DNA from: Acanthaster planci | Lineage: Eukaryota > Echinodermata > Asteroidea > Valvatida > Acanthasteridae | Direction: 5' to 3' | Assembly: GCF_001949145.1 (NCBI RefSeq) | Contig: NW_019091362.1 | Span: 4,517,084 to 4,581,083, forward strand | Length of the DNA stretch: 64,000 nt | Shown: positions 36,277 through 50,026 of the stretch, in pieces | Position numbering within the stretch: position 1 is the stretch's first letter | How the letters are laid out: the number at the start of each line of letters is the position of its first letter | Notes under the pieces: generated by a model | The model's input: the letters and a program-made list of their open reading frames with translations, nothing else | The model's database searches: none | Told to the model about the DNA's origin: nothing | Translations under genes and position numbers: made by a program

Positions 36277-36465
36277 ATGAGGTTCTGTTGTGTTGCAGCG
36301 GTCCTGACCACGGTCTGCGTGCTAGCTGGGTGCCTGGTGGCCCGGGCGGCACCTAGAAAGGGCGGGGCTGGTGAAGGCGTTGATCCCTGGTGGAAACGGA
36401 ATTTTTCGCCCCAAAGCCCAGAAGAATCGGACGGGGACTTCAACACAAATGGTCTCGTACAAAGG
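36277..36465 (+). CDS. First coding exon of an unidentified small secreted precursor
   Basis: 63 codons from an ATG with A at -3 (ACACCATGA) to a consensus donor GTGAGT at 36466, phase 0. Residues 1-24 form a clear signal peptide: MRFCC, then the hydrophobic VAAVLTTVCVLAGCLV, with cleavage likely after VARA. The mature N-terminus would be APRKGGAGEGVDPWWKR; KR at residues 40-41 is a classic prohormone-convertase site, and an acidic, Gly/Ser-rich stretch ending LVQR follows. This layout is usual for neuropeptide, peptide-hormone or growth-factor precursors, but I do not recognise the family and cannot find the next exon. The cut at an intron makes it a fragment. Confidence 0.6.
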
Positions 36466-39400
36466 GTGAGTTTGTCCTTTGCTTCTTCTCCCCCCGAAAA
36501 TCCACCAACTTTGTTGAGAGCATGCTAACTTGAGGAGATAGAAATCATTGAACACAACCTAACAGGACCCCCTGAAACGCAACAAATCAAACTCCGAACT
36601 GTGTTCTTGCATGGTACTAAATAAGATCACAGGCAGGGTTCAATATACCAAATCGTACACTTCTTCCGGTGTTTTCTGGTACAAGGCAAAAGAGTAGAAG
36701 ACGGCATCGAACAGAAATTGATTTTACTGTCAATGAGACTGGTTTTCAAAAAGGCTGTAAGAACGGCCTATACCTTTTCCATTAATTCAAGTGAGACTTC
36801 ATAATGCAAGCCTTGGCAAGTGCCCTCATAGCATAATGTGCAACTGCGTCACGCGGAAAACGGTCTTAGTTGAATTACCGCGCGAGGGAAATTTAATAGC
36901 TTGTAAATATCGAGCGAGCTGGGTGAAATGACATAAAGCGTAACCGATTGTTAGCTAGAAAACCTATCCCAGCCAGATTCTGCATGAGGTACCGTAATCC
37001 TAACCTTTAGAGCTTACAGCATTGATCGAAGCGGAAACCAAGACAACTCTTGCACGTTTGTACTGATACACATTGCGAAGAAATTAATTGACTAATATTC
37101 GTCACAAAACTGAAAACCATTTGGTACAAAACAAAACAAGAAACGTCACTGTGCCATACTTGAGCTCTCAAAGGGGTTGTGAGATATGATATTTAAAAGT
37201 ATCTTTGGGAATTACATGCCACCTCTTGCTTAATTATATACTAAAAGCTCATCGATTCCAAATGCAACCACCATGAAAATCTTTTGTTAAACGCATTATG
37301 AAGACGATAAACGTCCGATCAACGGTAACCATGAGCTAGAAAGTCAGCATAGTGCCACAGTTAATGGAAGTGTACCATTTACAAGAGTTTAAAAATTGGA
37401 TGTGACGCTGGGCAGCATAAAGATTTGCCATCTGTGATCAAGTACATTTGTTTCGAGCTCTTAAGAAGAAAATTGTTCGGGTAGAAGCAATGAGAAACAC
37501 TTATCCGGCGGTCCTCCTTGAGGAAGAACGCGAAAACGAACCCACTAATTCTTGTTCTCCTTCCGAAAACCAACTCAAAGGTCTACTAAAGTTTTTTTCT
37601 GAGCAAGAATCTCACTGACCAAATGAAAACGCCGATGCCTGAACTTGCTGTACAAGAAACACGCACCATGGGGGTGGCTGATCTGGCCTAGGACATTCCA
37701 CAACCGGCCTTTTTTTAAAGATACGTTGGTAGATGCAGCTTTGCAATATGAGCATTGCTTGAGTCAATGTCGTCACAATCTTGCACGGATTCCGCATGAA
37801 GCCTTTTCTAAACGGATGTTTTCCCGCACGCTGTTGGAGGGGGTCTACAATTAAATATTGTTTGTTCTTGTGTTAAATATTGTCTAGATATTTTCCAGCT
37901 GATTATTTGATGGCATGGAAGTTTTAAGTCTTGAAAACTTTCCCTGGAAGTTCTGTATTATCGGGGATTTCATAAGGATGATGGACCACGCGAACACGAA
38001 ACACGCGCTTGCTGTGTGCTTTTCATCATATATCTCTACGGTCGGCAAGATGAGATCGGATCAGTCTCACGCCTCTTATTTTCACTGACGTCGAGAGCAC
38101 ACTTCGTGACTTGAGAAGTACTGCTTGCACTTTCAGCTATACATGGACCGTATTACTTTGGGTGGATTCTGTTGGCTGTCTTGGAATTAATTAAAACTGC
38201 CGCGGACGGACACATTTCATTTCCTGGATACCTTTGTTGACTACAATCATTACTTCTGATTTTGATTTATTCAAACTGGCGATTAATCCGAGCTAAGAAT
38301 GAGAGAAATAAAAACAAGAGAAATAGCCTACAATCAAACGCACTTTGAGCCAAATTTATGATTACAGTGACAGAGCGTGCTATCGGGTTTTAAATTCAAG
38401 CGCAAATTAATGCAATTTGGGAAAAATGGTTGACGCTTTAGACACACGCAACATGAAGGCAATCCGCCTCAGGAAAAGCTTCCTAAAAGGAAAAAAGCTT
38501 CTTTTCTGTTTCAGTGATCGGGTATTATCGACTTCCGGTTTGATGACTTCACAAAATTTCATGTCTGTCAAAATCTTCCTTGCAATTACATCCGGGTTGA
38601 TGACCATCGCGTTTTGGAAAACTCCTTTCAATTTTGCTGTTCCCCTTCACAGGTGTGCGGTGAATTGATTTTAAACATAACTCCCATGGATGAGGCATAC
38701 GAGAGTGATCTTCCCCATGATGATATCATCAGCCCTTGTTCATTACTCTTAGCATATTACTTGTAAAACCCTCAAGGAGCCAGGTTATTTTGGCCCATCT
38801 CACAGCCGGGGTGGATTTTGCCCCCCCCCGGTCATTTTTGAAACTTGGCGTGCATGTAACGACACTCATCATTACAAATGAAAAGGTCTTACGTTATCAG
38901 ACATATGGTTTTTCCAGTAACGGTCATTTGAAGTTAAAGGCTTCACTCGTGCTAGTCCACGTACATGGAGCACCCCAGTGGAAAAGTACAAGTAGACACA
39001 CTTTTGGCTGACCTGTCTCGGAAAAATGGGCGCTGCGTAACGATGGTATGTTCAATTTTTCGTAAAATTGGTTTCAAAATGACTGGAAAGGTTTACTCTT
39101 TCAACTCTTAAAGACTCAGTTCCCGATAAATGCACACCAGGAAAAAAATATCGAGGGGGCGGATGTTTGTCAGGATTAGGCCTACCAGATCGCAAAAATA
39201 AAACATGGTACATCAAATCTGGTTCAAAAGTTATAGGCAAAACATTTTCTTTAATTAATCACACCTTAATAAAGGACGGCGTAACAGTGACGTAACAAAA
39301 GGAACATTTTGGGGAAAATGTTTCGTGCGTTCCAGGTTTTATGATTACACCATAACCCTATAAGAAATCAGCCTATGTTTTGAAATTTTGTTAACGGCAT

Positions 39401-42178
39401 ATTGTCACGACACAGAGCATGGCACAAGGTTTTTCTTATTCCTCTCACCACGTTGTAGGTAAATATTGATTTCTTGGCCATTCCAAGCAGCGTTATTCAG
39501 GCGATGGCGACTGCTTTGTACTTTTTTCCACCCGCCAAGTTGTAATTGTGTAAACTCAGACGACTGTGATCTAAAGGAATCAATCTTTGCTTACAGTCAT
39601 GACTGTAGTCAATTTCAAAGATATTAATGGGAACTTAAAGGTATTAGTTCACGGCAAAGTGATTTTGTTTTAAGCGGAAGCTGCGAATTTCTCGCTGTGG
39701 TGCTCAGTTTCACGGGATAGCTACATTTCTTAAAGAGCAGTATTAGTTCAAGGAAAACTGATTCTTTTTAAGCGGAAGCTGCGAATTTCTCGTTGTGGTG
39801 CGCAGTTTCACGGGATAGCTACATTTTGTAAGGCGCACCATTTACCATTAAGCCACAACAAAGGCTGTATTTTATTAACCCTAGAGGACGTATCTGAAGT
39901 TAATTCAAATCTTATCATGTTGAGCTGGCATCTTGCCACGTCTCAAAAATGAAAGTTTAAAATCTACAAATATTATGACTCAATGCAATCGGAGCAAATG
40001 ATCACAAAATAATTAACCAACGCATATAATAATTCCCTTTCAAGACACAAACGACTCCTCGTGCGAGTTTAATGGTGCACAACCAAACCAGATTTCAAGT
40101 TCATCGCTCTCCTAGAATAGCATATGAAATATGCTATTCACCCGCACAATGCTGGGAAGGTATTTATAGACTTTTCAAACAAAGAAAACGGTAGTGGAAT
40201 ATTGATATTGATAAAAAACTCAAAATGAATGAGAAAAATTGGAGTGAAAAACTTCACGAATAACATTATTGTTGCAATTTTAAGATGTAAATGACGGGAA
40301 TATAAAATAAACAACTGATTTCACAGGCCAAACAAAATTTTTATGATCATGAGCAAAGATGTCGAGGCGAACCAACAAAAAAAGCCCTTCCAGTTGGTGT
40401 AGTTTTTGTGGCATATCGCTCGTACACCTTTTGTGCGTCAAAATTAAATTAACTGCTGTGCCAAACTATAGGTTGCTCTGCGAAGAATCAAATTAAATGC
40501 ACACCCCTTTCTGCAAAACTGCACAGGGAAAGATCGCCTTGTTTAATTAACGGTCAAGTTGCATTCTTATCATCAGTGACAATACGAAAACGCGCGTCAG
40601 GGCTGATGGCTATAGGAGTTTGAAAGGGTAAAATGAGTGTAATAATATTTGAAGAAACACCTCGACAAGAAAATACTTCCCCGTAGTATGACGGTAAGGT
40701 TTGTCAAAAAAAGTCATCTCTCATTCTCATGAAATAACACAAGGGTAGTGGACCCCCCTTTGTTGTCGTTGAGAAAGCAATACTCTACCGAGTGACCCAC
40801 ACCTGTCCAGATGGCACGTGGACAAACCAACTACCTTACCGGAAGCGTTTCTAGAAGAAGAAAAAAAGCACACAGAATTAAAAAAAAACTCCCACAAAAA
40901 CTGAACAACAGCTGTTCTGTCGCCACTGCAACATGCAGAACCTCTAGCAGCAACGGTTCGGTACACCGTTGAATGGCTCACATCCCAGTGGCACGGGTCC
41001 TTCTCCCTTGAACTGGATGTTGAGTCAGGGTATGGGTCACCCTCGATCCCTAATGGTCTCAGTTGAGATCCCAACAGGTGCACAATCTGACAGTAAAGAC
41101 CATTGCACACAGACCATCCTTAGACAAGTAAGCAGCTCCCGCTCCCAGTAAACTACGCCACTCACAAAGACAGAGCCGGTTCAAGTCAGGCAAGCACATA
41201 GTTTGCTTTCAGCAAAATCGTCCTTACTACCCATCTCGCATTCAAATTGACGATGACAGACTTGTTCCAAACTGAAGCCCTCGATAACTTATGGAAGTAT
41301 ATCCTCGCAATGAGTGAAAAATAAACTTGAAAAATCCTTGATATTATTCTCATAGTTCAAAGCACTGATTAACACGATATGCATGCATTTACGTAGGATA
41401 TGATCATTCATGGCGACGGCGTCAGATAAGGTCGTATTTATAAGACAAATATCCTGCGACGTGATTGGTGGACAAAGTTATCGCTTACCTTGGTGACGAT
41501 GCATATATACTCTTTCCCCGAATCACACGTCGCCAAGAAGAGAAGATAAATTTCATGGTCAATATGTGGGTTCGTGTGTCGCCTCTCCACCGATTATCTG
41601 TACATAGTTTCATCAGACGTGCGCGTGGCAAGCCTGCCTCAGGCAGTGTGGAAGAAAACCCTGTACCAACAACATCAAGTGACCTGCAGACGATGGAAAA
41701 ACCACTTCGTTTGTTTTTGTAGCAAAACACAAGAACCAAGCCGTAAGTAAAATTAGCATATACAAGACACAGACTTCTTGGTTTCAAATTACGTATCTGA
41801 CTGCGTACACGCAAAATCATCCTAATAGACAGATGAATATTATTTTACATATCAAGCTAGGCACACAGACAAAAATTAATCACTGACAGATATTTTTGGA
41901 AATCTGTACATTTTTCAATTCCGCACTCAATTTGTATTTTAATACCGGTACTACTTGGAAGAAAAACTAAAGCCTTTAACTGGAAACATCGGTGACATTT
42001 TAAGCATTTAATCGTTTCCTACAATTTGTATTTGTATTTTAACTAAGCCCAAAACCTGCATTACAGGTAATTACTGCGGCAGCATGCACGCTCGCACACA
42101 GGTGGTACGCGCGCGTTGGAGCTTCTTTGGGTGCTGTGACTTGGCATAATGCACGCACAACAAATAAAGCTTGAAGGC
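36466..42178. other. Presumed intron and following unassigned sequence
   Basis: Downstream of the precursor exon. No second exon with an acceptor, dibasic sites or cysteines was convincing. The frames at 38417-38668 and 40727-41110 look like chance frames. The stretch contains the 99-bp duplication at 39641-39838. Confidence 0.4.
39641..39838 (+). repeat. Tandem duplication, 2 x 99 bp
   Basis: The copies begin GTATTAGTTCA at 39641 and 39740 and share AAGCGGAAGCTGCGAATTTC and TTTCACGGGATAGCTACATT with a few differences. Non-coding local duplication. Confidence 0.8.
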
Positions 42179-42366
42179 GCCTTTCCATACGTTTTTGATT
42201 GCGTTGCGTACACGATGCGTCATGCGTTTCACTTTCAGGGACACAAAAATCGACTCCATGAACATAGCACATGTGTGCGTTGCGTTCGGTCGTCCAAATC
42301 GCTCTGGGAATGATTTGGACGGATACGCAACGCTTGGCGCAAGTGTTGACACGCATATGGAAAGGC
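42179..42366. mobile_element. Nested foldback MITE-like element
   Basis: The outer arms GCCTTTCCATACG (42179-42191) and its near complement (42354-42366) match at 12 of 13. The inner GCGTTGCGTA (42201-42210) pairs perfectly with TACGCAACGC (42324-42333). A central hairpin pairs GCGTTGCGT (42277) and GTCCAAATC (42292-42300) with GATTTGGAC (42312-42320) and ACGCAACGC. Long frames crossing it on both strands (for example 42171-42659) are therefore most likely chance frames in palindromic DNA. Confidence 0.55.
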
Positions 42367-45300
42367 ACATTAACGCTAGTATGCATTTGCGCGAGCGTGG
42401 TGTCAGTAAACGATGTTTCCTCGGATCAGTCTGCACACCTCTTATTTGTTTTGTATGGGCAGCCAAGTTCGCCGTTGATTGGCTGCAGCTTTTGCTCAAA
42501 GATGCACGTCTGCCTCTTCAGGGTTTAAATGAAAGTAATTTTCAGTCAGTATTTCCGTGGGATTTTGAGAAATTTGTGAATCATTTGGTTCTGTACTCAC
42601 GGCTAACCACGGTTGGCAAAGCCAAAGAAAGGTCTAAAGATATAATCCAACCACCATAGTGAGAAGCCATTGCCAAGGCATCACCTCGCTCGCAAACACG
42701 TGGTACGCCTCTCCGACTATTTCGCCTTCAGCAGGAGCACTCCCTAATTTGATGGTAGCGATAACGTGTATTTCAGGGTCGTTTGCGAACCCATGAAGTG
42801 CAGTTCCCCACCTTCGTTTCTAGGACAATTACGTTCTCTCTTGGTCCTGCTCGAGCCGGATAGGGTGATATAACCTGCCAAGTGCGACGTGAGAAAGAAA
42901 GCGCACGTGAGTGTGTGGCGCTATCGCAGCGAGGGCGTTTTACTGGATTAGTCTATACCAAAATTGTATTAAACTTAGCGTCTTCTATGGTCCTTTGTAT
43001 CTTCTGCATCTTCGGTAGAGACTTTTTTACCACACAAAGCCCAAGTCTTCAAAGTAGAAAACTTACTGTTTCGAGTTTAATGTGTTTGTGCTGCACTCAA
43101 ATGCTTGACGAAACGTCAAGAGGTCGCTTCGATACGTTTGAAACCCTATCATTTACCTGCTTCACCCGGCCGTGTTGGTCAAACAGTGCAATAAAGTATA
43201 GTTGATGGTAACTGATCCGCTGATGTACGGCCAATAACTTGAATAGCATATTCCCGATTTAGCAATGATTGGGTGTTACATCAGTAATCTCTTTGTAACT
43301 GCGTCCGTATCAATTTCGGACAACAACCTCTCTAATACGGCGTAGCAAGCGATGATCGCTTGCCTTTTCGCATTCATTGCTGTCAACGTTTATCACTGAT
43401 GGCCCCAGGGGTGTTAGCCGAGTTTCACCAAGACTTCAAAACTTTATTTTGTTTTTCCTTCGCACTTCAAACATGAAAACCAAGGAATAAGGTCGCAATT
43501 ATTTCAAACAGCGACAATGAAATTACTTTGAAGAGCTCTTCATTGTAAAGTTCACGATTCTTATAATTCTTTGGTGGCATTATAAACTTCATCTAATGCG
43601 GTTTAGTGCTTTATTGATATTTTAAGGTGAGTTGTACTTTAAGATTAAAAGAATGAGTTCTAATGTCAAAAGGCTAACCACTTCAATGGTTGCAATTCAA
43701 AGGTTGTTTTGCCATCGTGGCATTTGGAAAGCCTTCACATAAGTAGTTGAAACACTAACTAATAACATTTCTAATTTACGGTGATGGAGTGAATTTCTGA
43801 GATACCAATCAGGCAACTTGTGGACTTGTGCTCTTTGGAAATACCAAATAACAAAATGACGTTTGTTGAATGTTTCATGACATCACGATGAGGTTATCGA
43901 CTGCATTATCCACGTCCTCTATTATACTTGCCTACATGCGTAACCTCTTCTTAGAAATGCCACAGCGATGACACAAAGAGAAGACAAAGGAACGGCTGAA
44001 AAACATTGGTCAAAATGCTTCTTGAATGAATCCAACCTTTTTTTTTTAAATAGCAGGGATCAACAGTCACTCTAACATCAAAACGCATCTTTAGAAAGTT
44101 GTTACTGGGTGTAAAAAACTTGCTAATGCTCGTATTCTTTCATTACAAATGTTGTACACCTGATTCGTCTGTGGCTCAGCTCGGGTTTATGCTACAAAAC
44201 CGGGACGATTTGACTCGAACCAACTTTTTTTCAGCATAACTTGCTCTACTACTGCTAGTAAGAGTGGAAATAGATTATCCCCGTCCAAACTAGCACGACA
44301 GACAATTACTTTTCCGGTCTGCTGTTGCCATTATAAGGGCCAACGACGGTAGTCGTTAAAGCTGTGGCACGAGATCTTTTACGACGCCGTTGCTGGGCAT
44401 GCGTGGAAGCCCCGACACCAGCATGTCTGCCTCCCTCATGGAAGAATCCTCGGTCTCCAGGTAATAGCAGTCAGTGCCAAACAAACCTCTCCAAAAAACC
44501 TAAGGAGACAGACTTAGTGGGTGGTCGCATCAGACTAATCTAATTGTTGCGCGACGATCAGTCCCGTATGTGGTTTTGAAAATAGCAAAAACTAAAGGAT
44601 ACTTGGGGAGGGGGAAAATTGAAGCGGAGATGTCTAGATACGGGCAGGGTATCGAGTTGCGGGCGAATGCAGACTGTTTTGCATATTTTTTTTCTTAGCT
44701 CAGTTAATGCATTGACACGGGCTACATTGCTCGTTTCCTCTCGGGTATTTGATTGCCTAATATCAAGGCAATTCAAAGCATATTTGCAGCTCTTTGAAAA
44801 ACTTGCCAGGGCTGTAAAGGGGCACAATAACTATCCCTGTCCTTTTATATCACATGGGGCAGGTGGTATAAAGATGACGTACAGGTGTTCCTTATCATAA
44901 ACGGGGAACGGTAAAGGCGTCTATGACAGCCAGTTTTCAGTACGTGTGGTTATTTTATTTCAAAACATCCTTTATAAAGATTTATTTTGTGGGCAAGGAT
45001 TTCTAAGGAGCCTCCGCCAAGGATAAAAGAAGCAATGAATAACCTAAGCAGCTGCTTATAAAATGTTTCTTCCTCGAATTGCACACAAAATTTACACACT
45101 TTGGTCGAAAATCTTTTTTACAACATCCGATTATTCTGTACAAGCCTATTATCTTTGGACAGGGGATTTAGCTCTGAGTGACTCCACAGGTCAAAAATTG
45201 CCGACGTACATACCTGTTTAGCATCTTACTTGCTACAAAGAACAAGGTGACAAAATTTGGCGCGCGGAGTGGAACCTCTTGCCCAATGCCGATGGAAAAC

Positions 45301-48300
45301 GCTTGATCCATCGCAGTGTTTTCTCAACAGTAATATTTACTCGACTGACGACACTTCACGCCTCGTAAACCAATTCTCGCCAATTTCCTCTGGAGTCCAG
45401 CTTGAACAAACAATCGATGTTCTCCGACTTGCGGTCGTGCCAGGACAGAAAAGAGGGCTTCTCCCCTTGCTGTGGTCCGTGGGACGGGCACTGGAAAATC
45501 CGAAACACAAAAAACCTCCTGACTGAGGCTGAGCCGCCGGAAAACCGGTTATGGGGAAGCGGAGCGTGCTCTGCATGTAATGAGAAGGATTACTCGCCAA
45601 GGTGGTTGTCGTTAAATAACCACACCGTGCCCTGTAATATGGTGACTTGAATTTTTTTTCCGAGGCCCAGAGAGAGGGAAACTACGAAGGGAAATAGCAA
45701 GATAGCTTATTTGTGACGCGTTTTGGAGGGTTGCCAAAAGAAATCAAAATTTGTCCTTTTTAAATTAATCAAAAGCAACCACGTAGCTGAAGGGCAGATT
45801 TGAATTCAACCAGAGCACAGACTGTGACTTGGTTTATCTGTCCTCTTAAAGAGGAAAATAAGGTTGGAAAATTTGCCCAAAAAAATATCAACGGGCTTCA
45901 CATCCAGTGGAAGCATTTTATTTCACTTAGATGGCACATGATAATTCTATCTATATTATACAATAATTTTATCTCTCATGCAGAAGAAAGATATAGATTA
46001 AGAGCTCTAACTTCTGACATTGCCCCTATAAATATTCCGGCACAGCTGCAGTTCACTGTCCTCCAGTCATGTCCAAGATATTTTCACAAAGTCCCCGTTT
46101 TATGAGTGGAGAGGAACGATGTTCCAGCTGCGAGCGCGCGGGAAAGCGTTACCAATTTGCAACACGTGTACCAACACACGTGATTACACAATATTTACAG
46201 TTACCACGCACTGAGTCAAGCTGACGTTTGAAACCCGACGTCCAATGCATTTGTACATCGTTTTGAAGATTATAGTCACCCACAAGTAAAATGTACATGA
46301 GGTTAATTGAAACTGAAGCACTAAGTACCCGAACAAATACAACAACCGTTACAATTATAAACAAAACAGCCGTTGATTTCAATTTAAAACTCAATAAGAG
46401 AGAAATCAATGTCTAGAAACTACCAAGAACCTGGCTTTCTGCGCCGCATGGAAAATAATCAGGTTCCTTGACGTTTTTTTCCGATTACATGATGTTTTAC
46501 CAGGTGAAGAGACGGACACAGTTTGCCCTGCAAGAGGCGAGCATTGGCACGCCTCGAGGGCGGAGGAATTCAAGTGAAAACGTGAAGGGTTCGGCGAAAA
46601 TTGAAATCACGCAGTAGTGACTGCGAAAACATGTTACACATTCTCGTTCGTTTTTACTTTGAAACTAAGTAAATAGCACAAGTGAGTTGCCATGCCATAA
46701 TTATGCCCCGTGAACAGTGAAACAGCAAAATAAACATAGCATAAGACATTGGTGCATTTACCTTTTCCTTTGCTGGAATGCTCATGGAGTCTTTCACAAC
46801 ATCGGAACACAGTATGACAGTTCAAAGTGGTAGGAGCCAGCTATTGAAAGAGAGTACAAGAGCAAGAAGACAGATTTTTTTCAGTTAGGAATTCTGTAAA
46901 ATAGAAACGCAAAAACGCAACAGGCAATTCACAATCACTTTGAAAAGACTGTACCATTTGAACATCTTATAAGACACTATAGTATAAAGCTTCACATATT
47001 TCGAAAAGTGAAAAAAAAGTTAATTTTTCAACATCAAAGCTTTATCACAACATGTAGCCTAACTGTATATATAAAAAATAGGGATTTTATTTTAACAATG
47101 CTTCTATGGCATATGTACGTTCAAACTCTACATTGGTACTCTCTCCTTAGCCCCACAATGTCCTCGTTTTGTTGTTTTAGGGACAAACTTGTACAGTCAC
47201 GCACAGCTGTCAAATAATCTCACTCAAAGTCACTGTGTGATACCAATCATTTTTATCCTTCTTGCAAACAAGCTTGTTTCCCATATATTATAGTCCAAAG
47301 ACGTCGTAATATAAGTGTTGTTTACTTTTCGTGCTGCGGCAGACACCCACCTTTCTCAATTTCGAGTACCTAGCCAGCCCATTTTTTTAGTTTTAAATGT
47401 CGCTCACAAGGATAACGCATCACCTTAAAATGGGACAGAGTGGAACGTGCTTCCAATCTGAAATGGAAAATCAAAAATTCAACTAATTTAAGATTCTTTC
47501 CACGACTGAGAAAGAGTGGGGATGTAAGAAAGACGAGGCAAGTTTTTTTTTTAAATGTGCCTGTGCGTGGGGGTGTCGTAACTGCATGACCGTCTAGGGA
47601 GAGAGATTTCGGCAGCCATCCATCATGCGCTGCAAAAACACTCAGGGCACATGACAATTCTAGCTGGTGAGATTTAAGGGGTAGCCTTAAAGCATCCACT
47701 TGTAAGATGGATCGCCGGCTATCAATTACAATTAGTCGGGCAGTTACATTCTAGGGTATGTCGTTGAAGGGATTGATGCCCTAACTCGATTAAACTGTGA
47801 ATTATGTGAAGACCTATCAAAGCAGGCATCTTCATGGGACTAGGGCCGCGCGTCGATGCACGCAGAAGAACGACGGGGGGGGGGGGAGAGGAGACAGCAC
47901 GAATCCCAGATTTATTTCCCTGCATGTATTTCCTTCAGAAGGTCGTATCTGATTTGGAATAAATCAAGCTTCTTCAGGCGGAGAATGCAGTTAGCTTGCA
48001 AAATGGCGAAAATATTGGTAGAACGGATCGACTACTGGGAAGAAATATTTCTTCCTTGAATTTCGCATGACGTGAAACAATTATCCGCTAGCTGATCTTA
48101 AATATTTAGAATGAAACCGTCAGAGACCATCGCAGACGTGTTCAACTTATGCGACATCTGAAACGCTCACCCGGCATATTTCAACCAGGAAGAACTCCGT
48201 TTAACAAACGTTTACGGGGATCGACAATGCGTGGAAATATCGTCCGACAAGGAATGTCCTTGTGTCTGCGTTTTGTCTGTAATGCTGCCTATGGTCGTCA

Positions 48301-48765
48301 CACAACTTGTCAGCACAGCCAACACAGCCATGAAACAAAACACAAGGGATGATCTTAACAGCAGAGGGAAAGAATCCTCTTTCCTGGACTGCAAAGATGA
48401 AGAGACGATTATACTCTCGTGCTTTCAGACACAGTCTGGGGACCTCTACTTCAGATCGGTGCCAGACAATCTCAACATTTCCTGATGGGGAGGGAGGAGA
48501 TTGGCCAAGATTCAATCAAGAAAACCTGATCAGGAGGAAGCCAATGTAGGTTGGCCGAACGTGACCAACCTCGCCTCCAGTGAACTGACCAACATACTCT
48601 ACATGAGATAGCATTTGTCAACAAAGCCGAAGGGTTTATACTGACAGATGATGGAGATACCAGATTTGGAATTACAGATCCTTTTCCGCACAATGCCGTT
48701 CCCGTTCAGCATTGTGGACTTTTACCATTCGCAGATATTACTAGCCTCCACAACTGCATACTGTA
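42367..48765. other. Unassigned intergenic sequence
   Basis: No gene recognised in about 6.4 kb. A G12 run lies at 47875-47886. The frame 48231-48485 has a hydrophobic N-terminal part, but opposite-strand frames are equally open and no splice or homology support was seen. The last few hundred bases may contain decayed upstream retrotransposon sequence. Confidence 0.4.
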
Positions 48766-49965
48766 GTGGGTAACAGGCGCCATATTTTTGATCTTGAGAA
48801 AGCGTTCAATATTATTGACTATACTCTTCTATCTCAACTCTGCGATAATCAGTCAAGGGGCTGGAATCAAAATGGTTTGAATCATGCCTCTCAGGAAGAA
48901 ACAGGCTACAGAGATCGACGGTGCAAGGACCCACAAGGTTCAATTCTTGGTCCCCTCTTTTTCATCAAATATATTTATATTCTTTCTGTGTATTATAAAT
49001 ACCAGGATTTATAATACACACCAAGGAAAAATGGGCATAATCATTTGCCGACGATAGCAAGATAACGCTCGACGACACAACCCTTGATGATGTCGAATCT
49101 GATGTTAGAGTGGTGAATGGCCTTAATCTAGTAACCCAATGGTTGATGGGACACGAACTTACGCTTAATGTGAGTAAAACTAAATTCATGATTTTTGGAC
49201 CTTATCCACAGTTTCTAACCTTTTCTCAGGTGCATATCACATTAAATATGTTAATCGAACAAGTTCATTTGTACAAGTATCTTGGGATTATTCTTGATGA
49301 GCATATGTTTTGATGATCACACAGATGTTACTGCCAAAAATATCTCCAAATTCGATAAACTGTTCAACGTTATCATGATCTTACCCTTTGACTGTTACGA
49401 TGTTGCCTGGTCAATTTGTGCAAAATGCCACTCTGACAAGATTCTGAAATCGTTGCTATACACCTGTCTTGCCAGATTAATCCTCCACGCTCACCGTAGA
49501 ACGCATACCCAGGAACTACTTCGGGTGTTTTGATGTTCCTTATTGCCAGCTCGTTGGAAGAACCACAGCATATTTACAGTGTATCAATGTATGAATAACC
49601 TGAGTCCAGCAAATCTCAAATCATGCATTATTTAACAAAACCACGCCACCGTACCGTAACACTCACGCCAAATCAAACAGATCATTACATTTTGTCTGTT
49701 TCCAAAGACCTGTGATGCCAAGCATACTTTCCAACACTTTTGAACTCTGGAATGGATCAAATTAATACCAGGGCCCAGAGGCAGGTAAAGTCATTTCATT
49801 AGTTCGAATATCTTCTCAATTAATTAATTAATATTCATTTTTGTGTTTCATTCTCACATCACACTTTTTTGTTTGTTTTGTTGTTGTTTGAAATGCTAAT
49901 TTTAATACCAGTTCCAAACGTATCTTGAAGATTTATTATTGTTTTACTTTTCCTGTTTTACTTTG
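48766..49965 (+). pseudogene. Degraded non-LTR retrotransposon, reverse transcriptase part
   Basis: Successive frames encode recognisable RT blocks: FDLEKAFNIIDYTLLSQL (48787 on), then, after a shift, DPQGSILGPLFFIKYI, then SFADDSKITLDD with the catalytic FADD at 49044-49055, then LNVSKTKFMIFG and KYLGIILDEHMF. After another shift come DDHTDVTAKNI and a C-terminal region ending near KRILKIYY (about 49917-49940). The motif order and spacing are those of CR1/jockey-type LINE elements. At least two frameshifts and several stops show it is dead; the endonuclease and 5' end are missing. Family placement is by motif style only. Confidence 0.8.
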
Positions 49966-50026
49966 TTGCCTAATTTCGTGTTTTAATCATGTTGTTCACT
50001 TCGTCTATTTACTTTTTTGATACCTT

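Noticed and set aside
42171-42659. 162-codon plus-strand frame with opposing 115- and 142-codon frames
   Set aside because: Its first third lies in a foldback element, which naturally opens both strands; the rest has no recognisable motif.
48231-48485. 84-codon frame with hydrophobic N-terminal part, a possible secreted protein
   Set aside because: Opposite strand equally open, no donor or acceptor consistent with the frame, and it lies next to decayed retrotransposon sequence.
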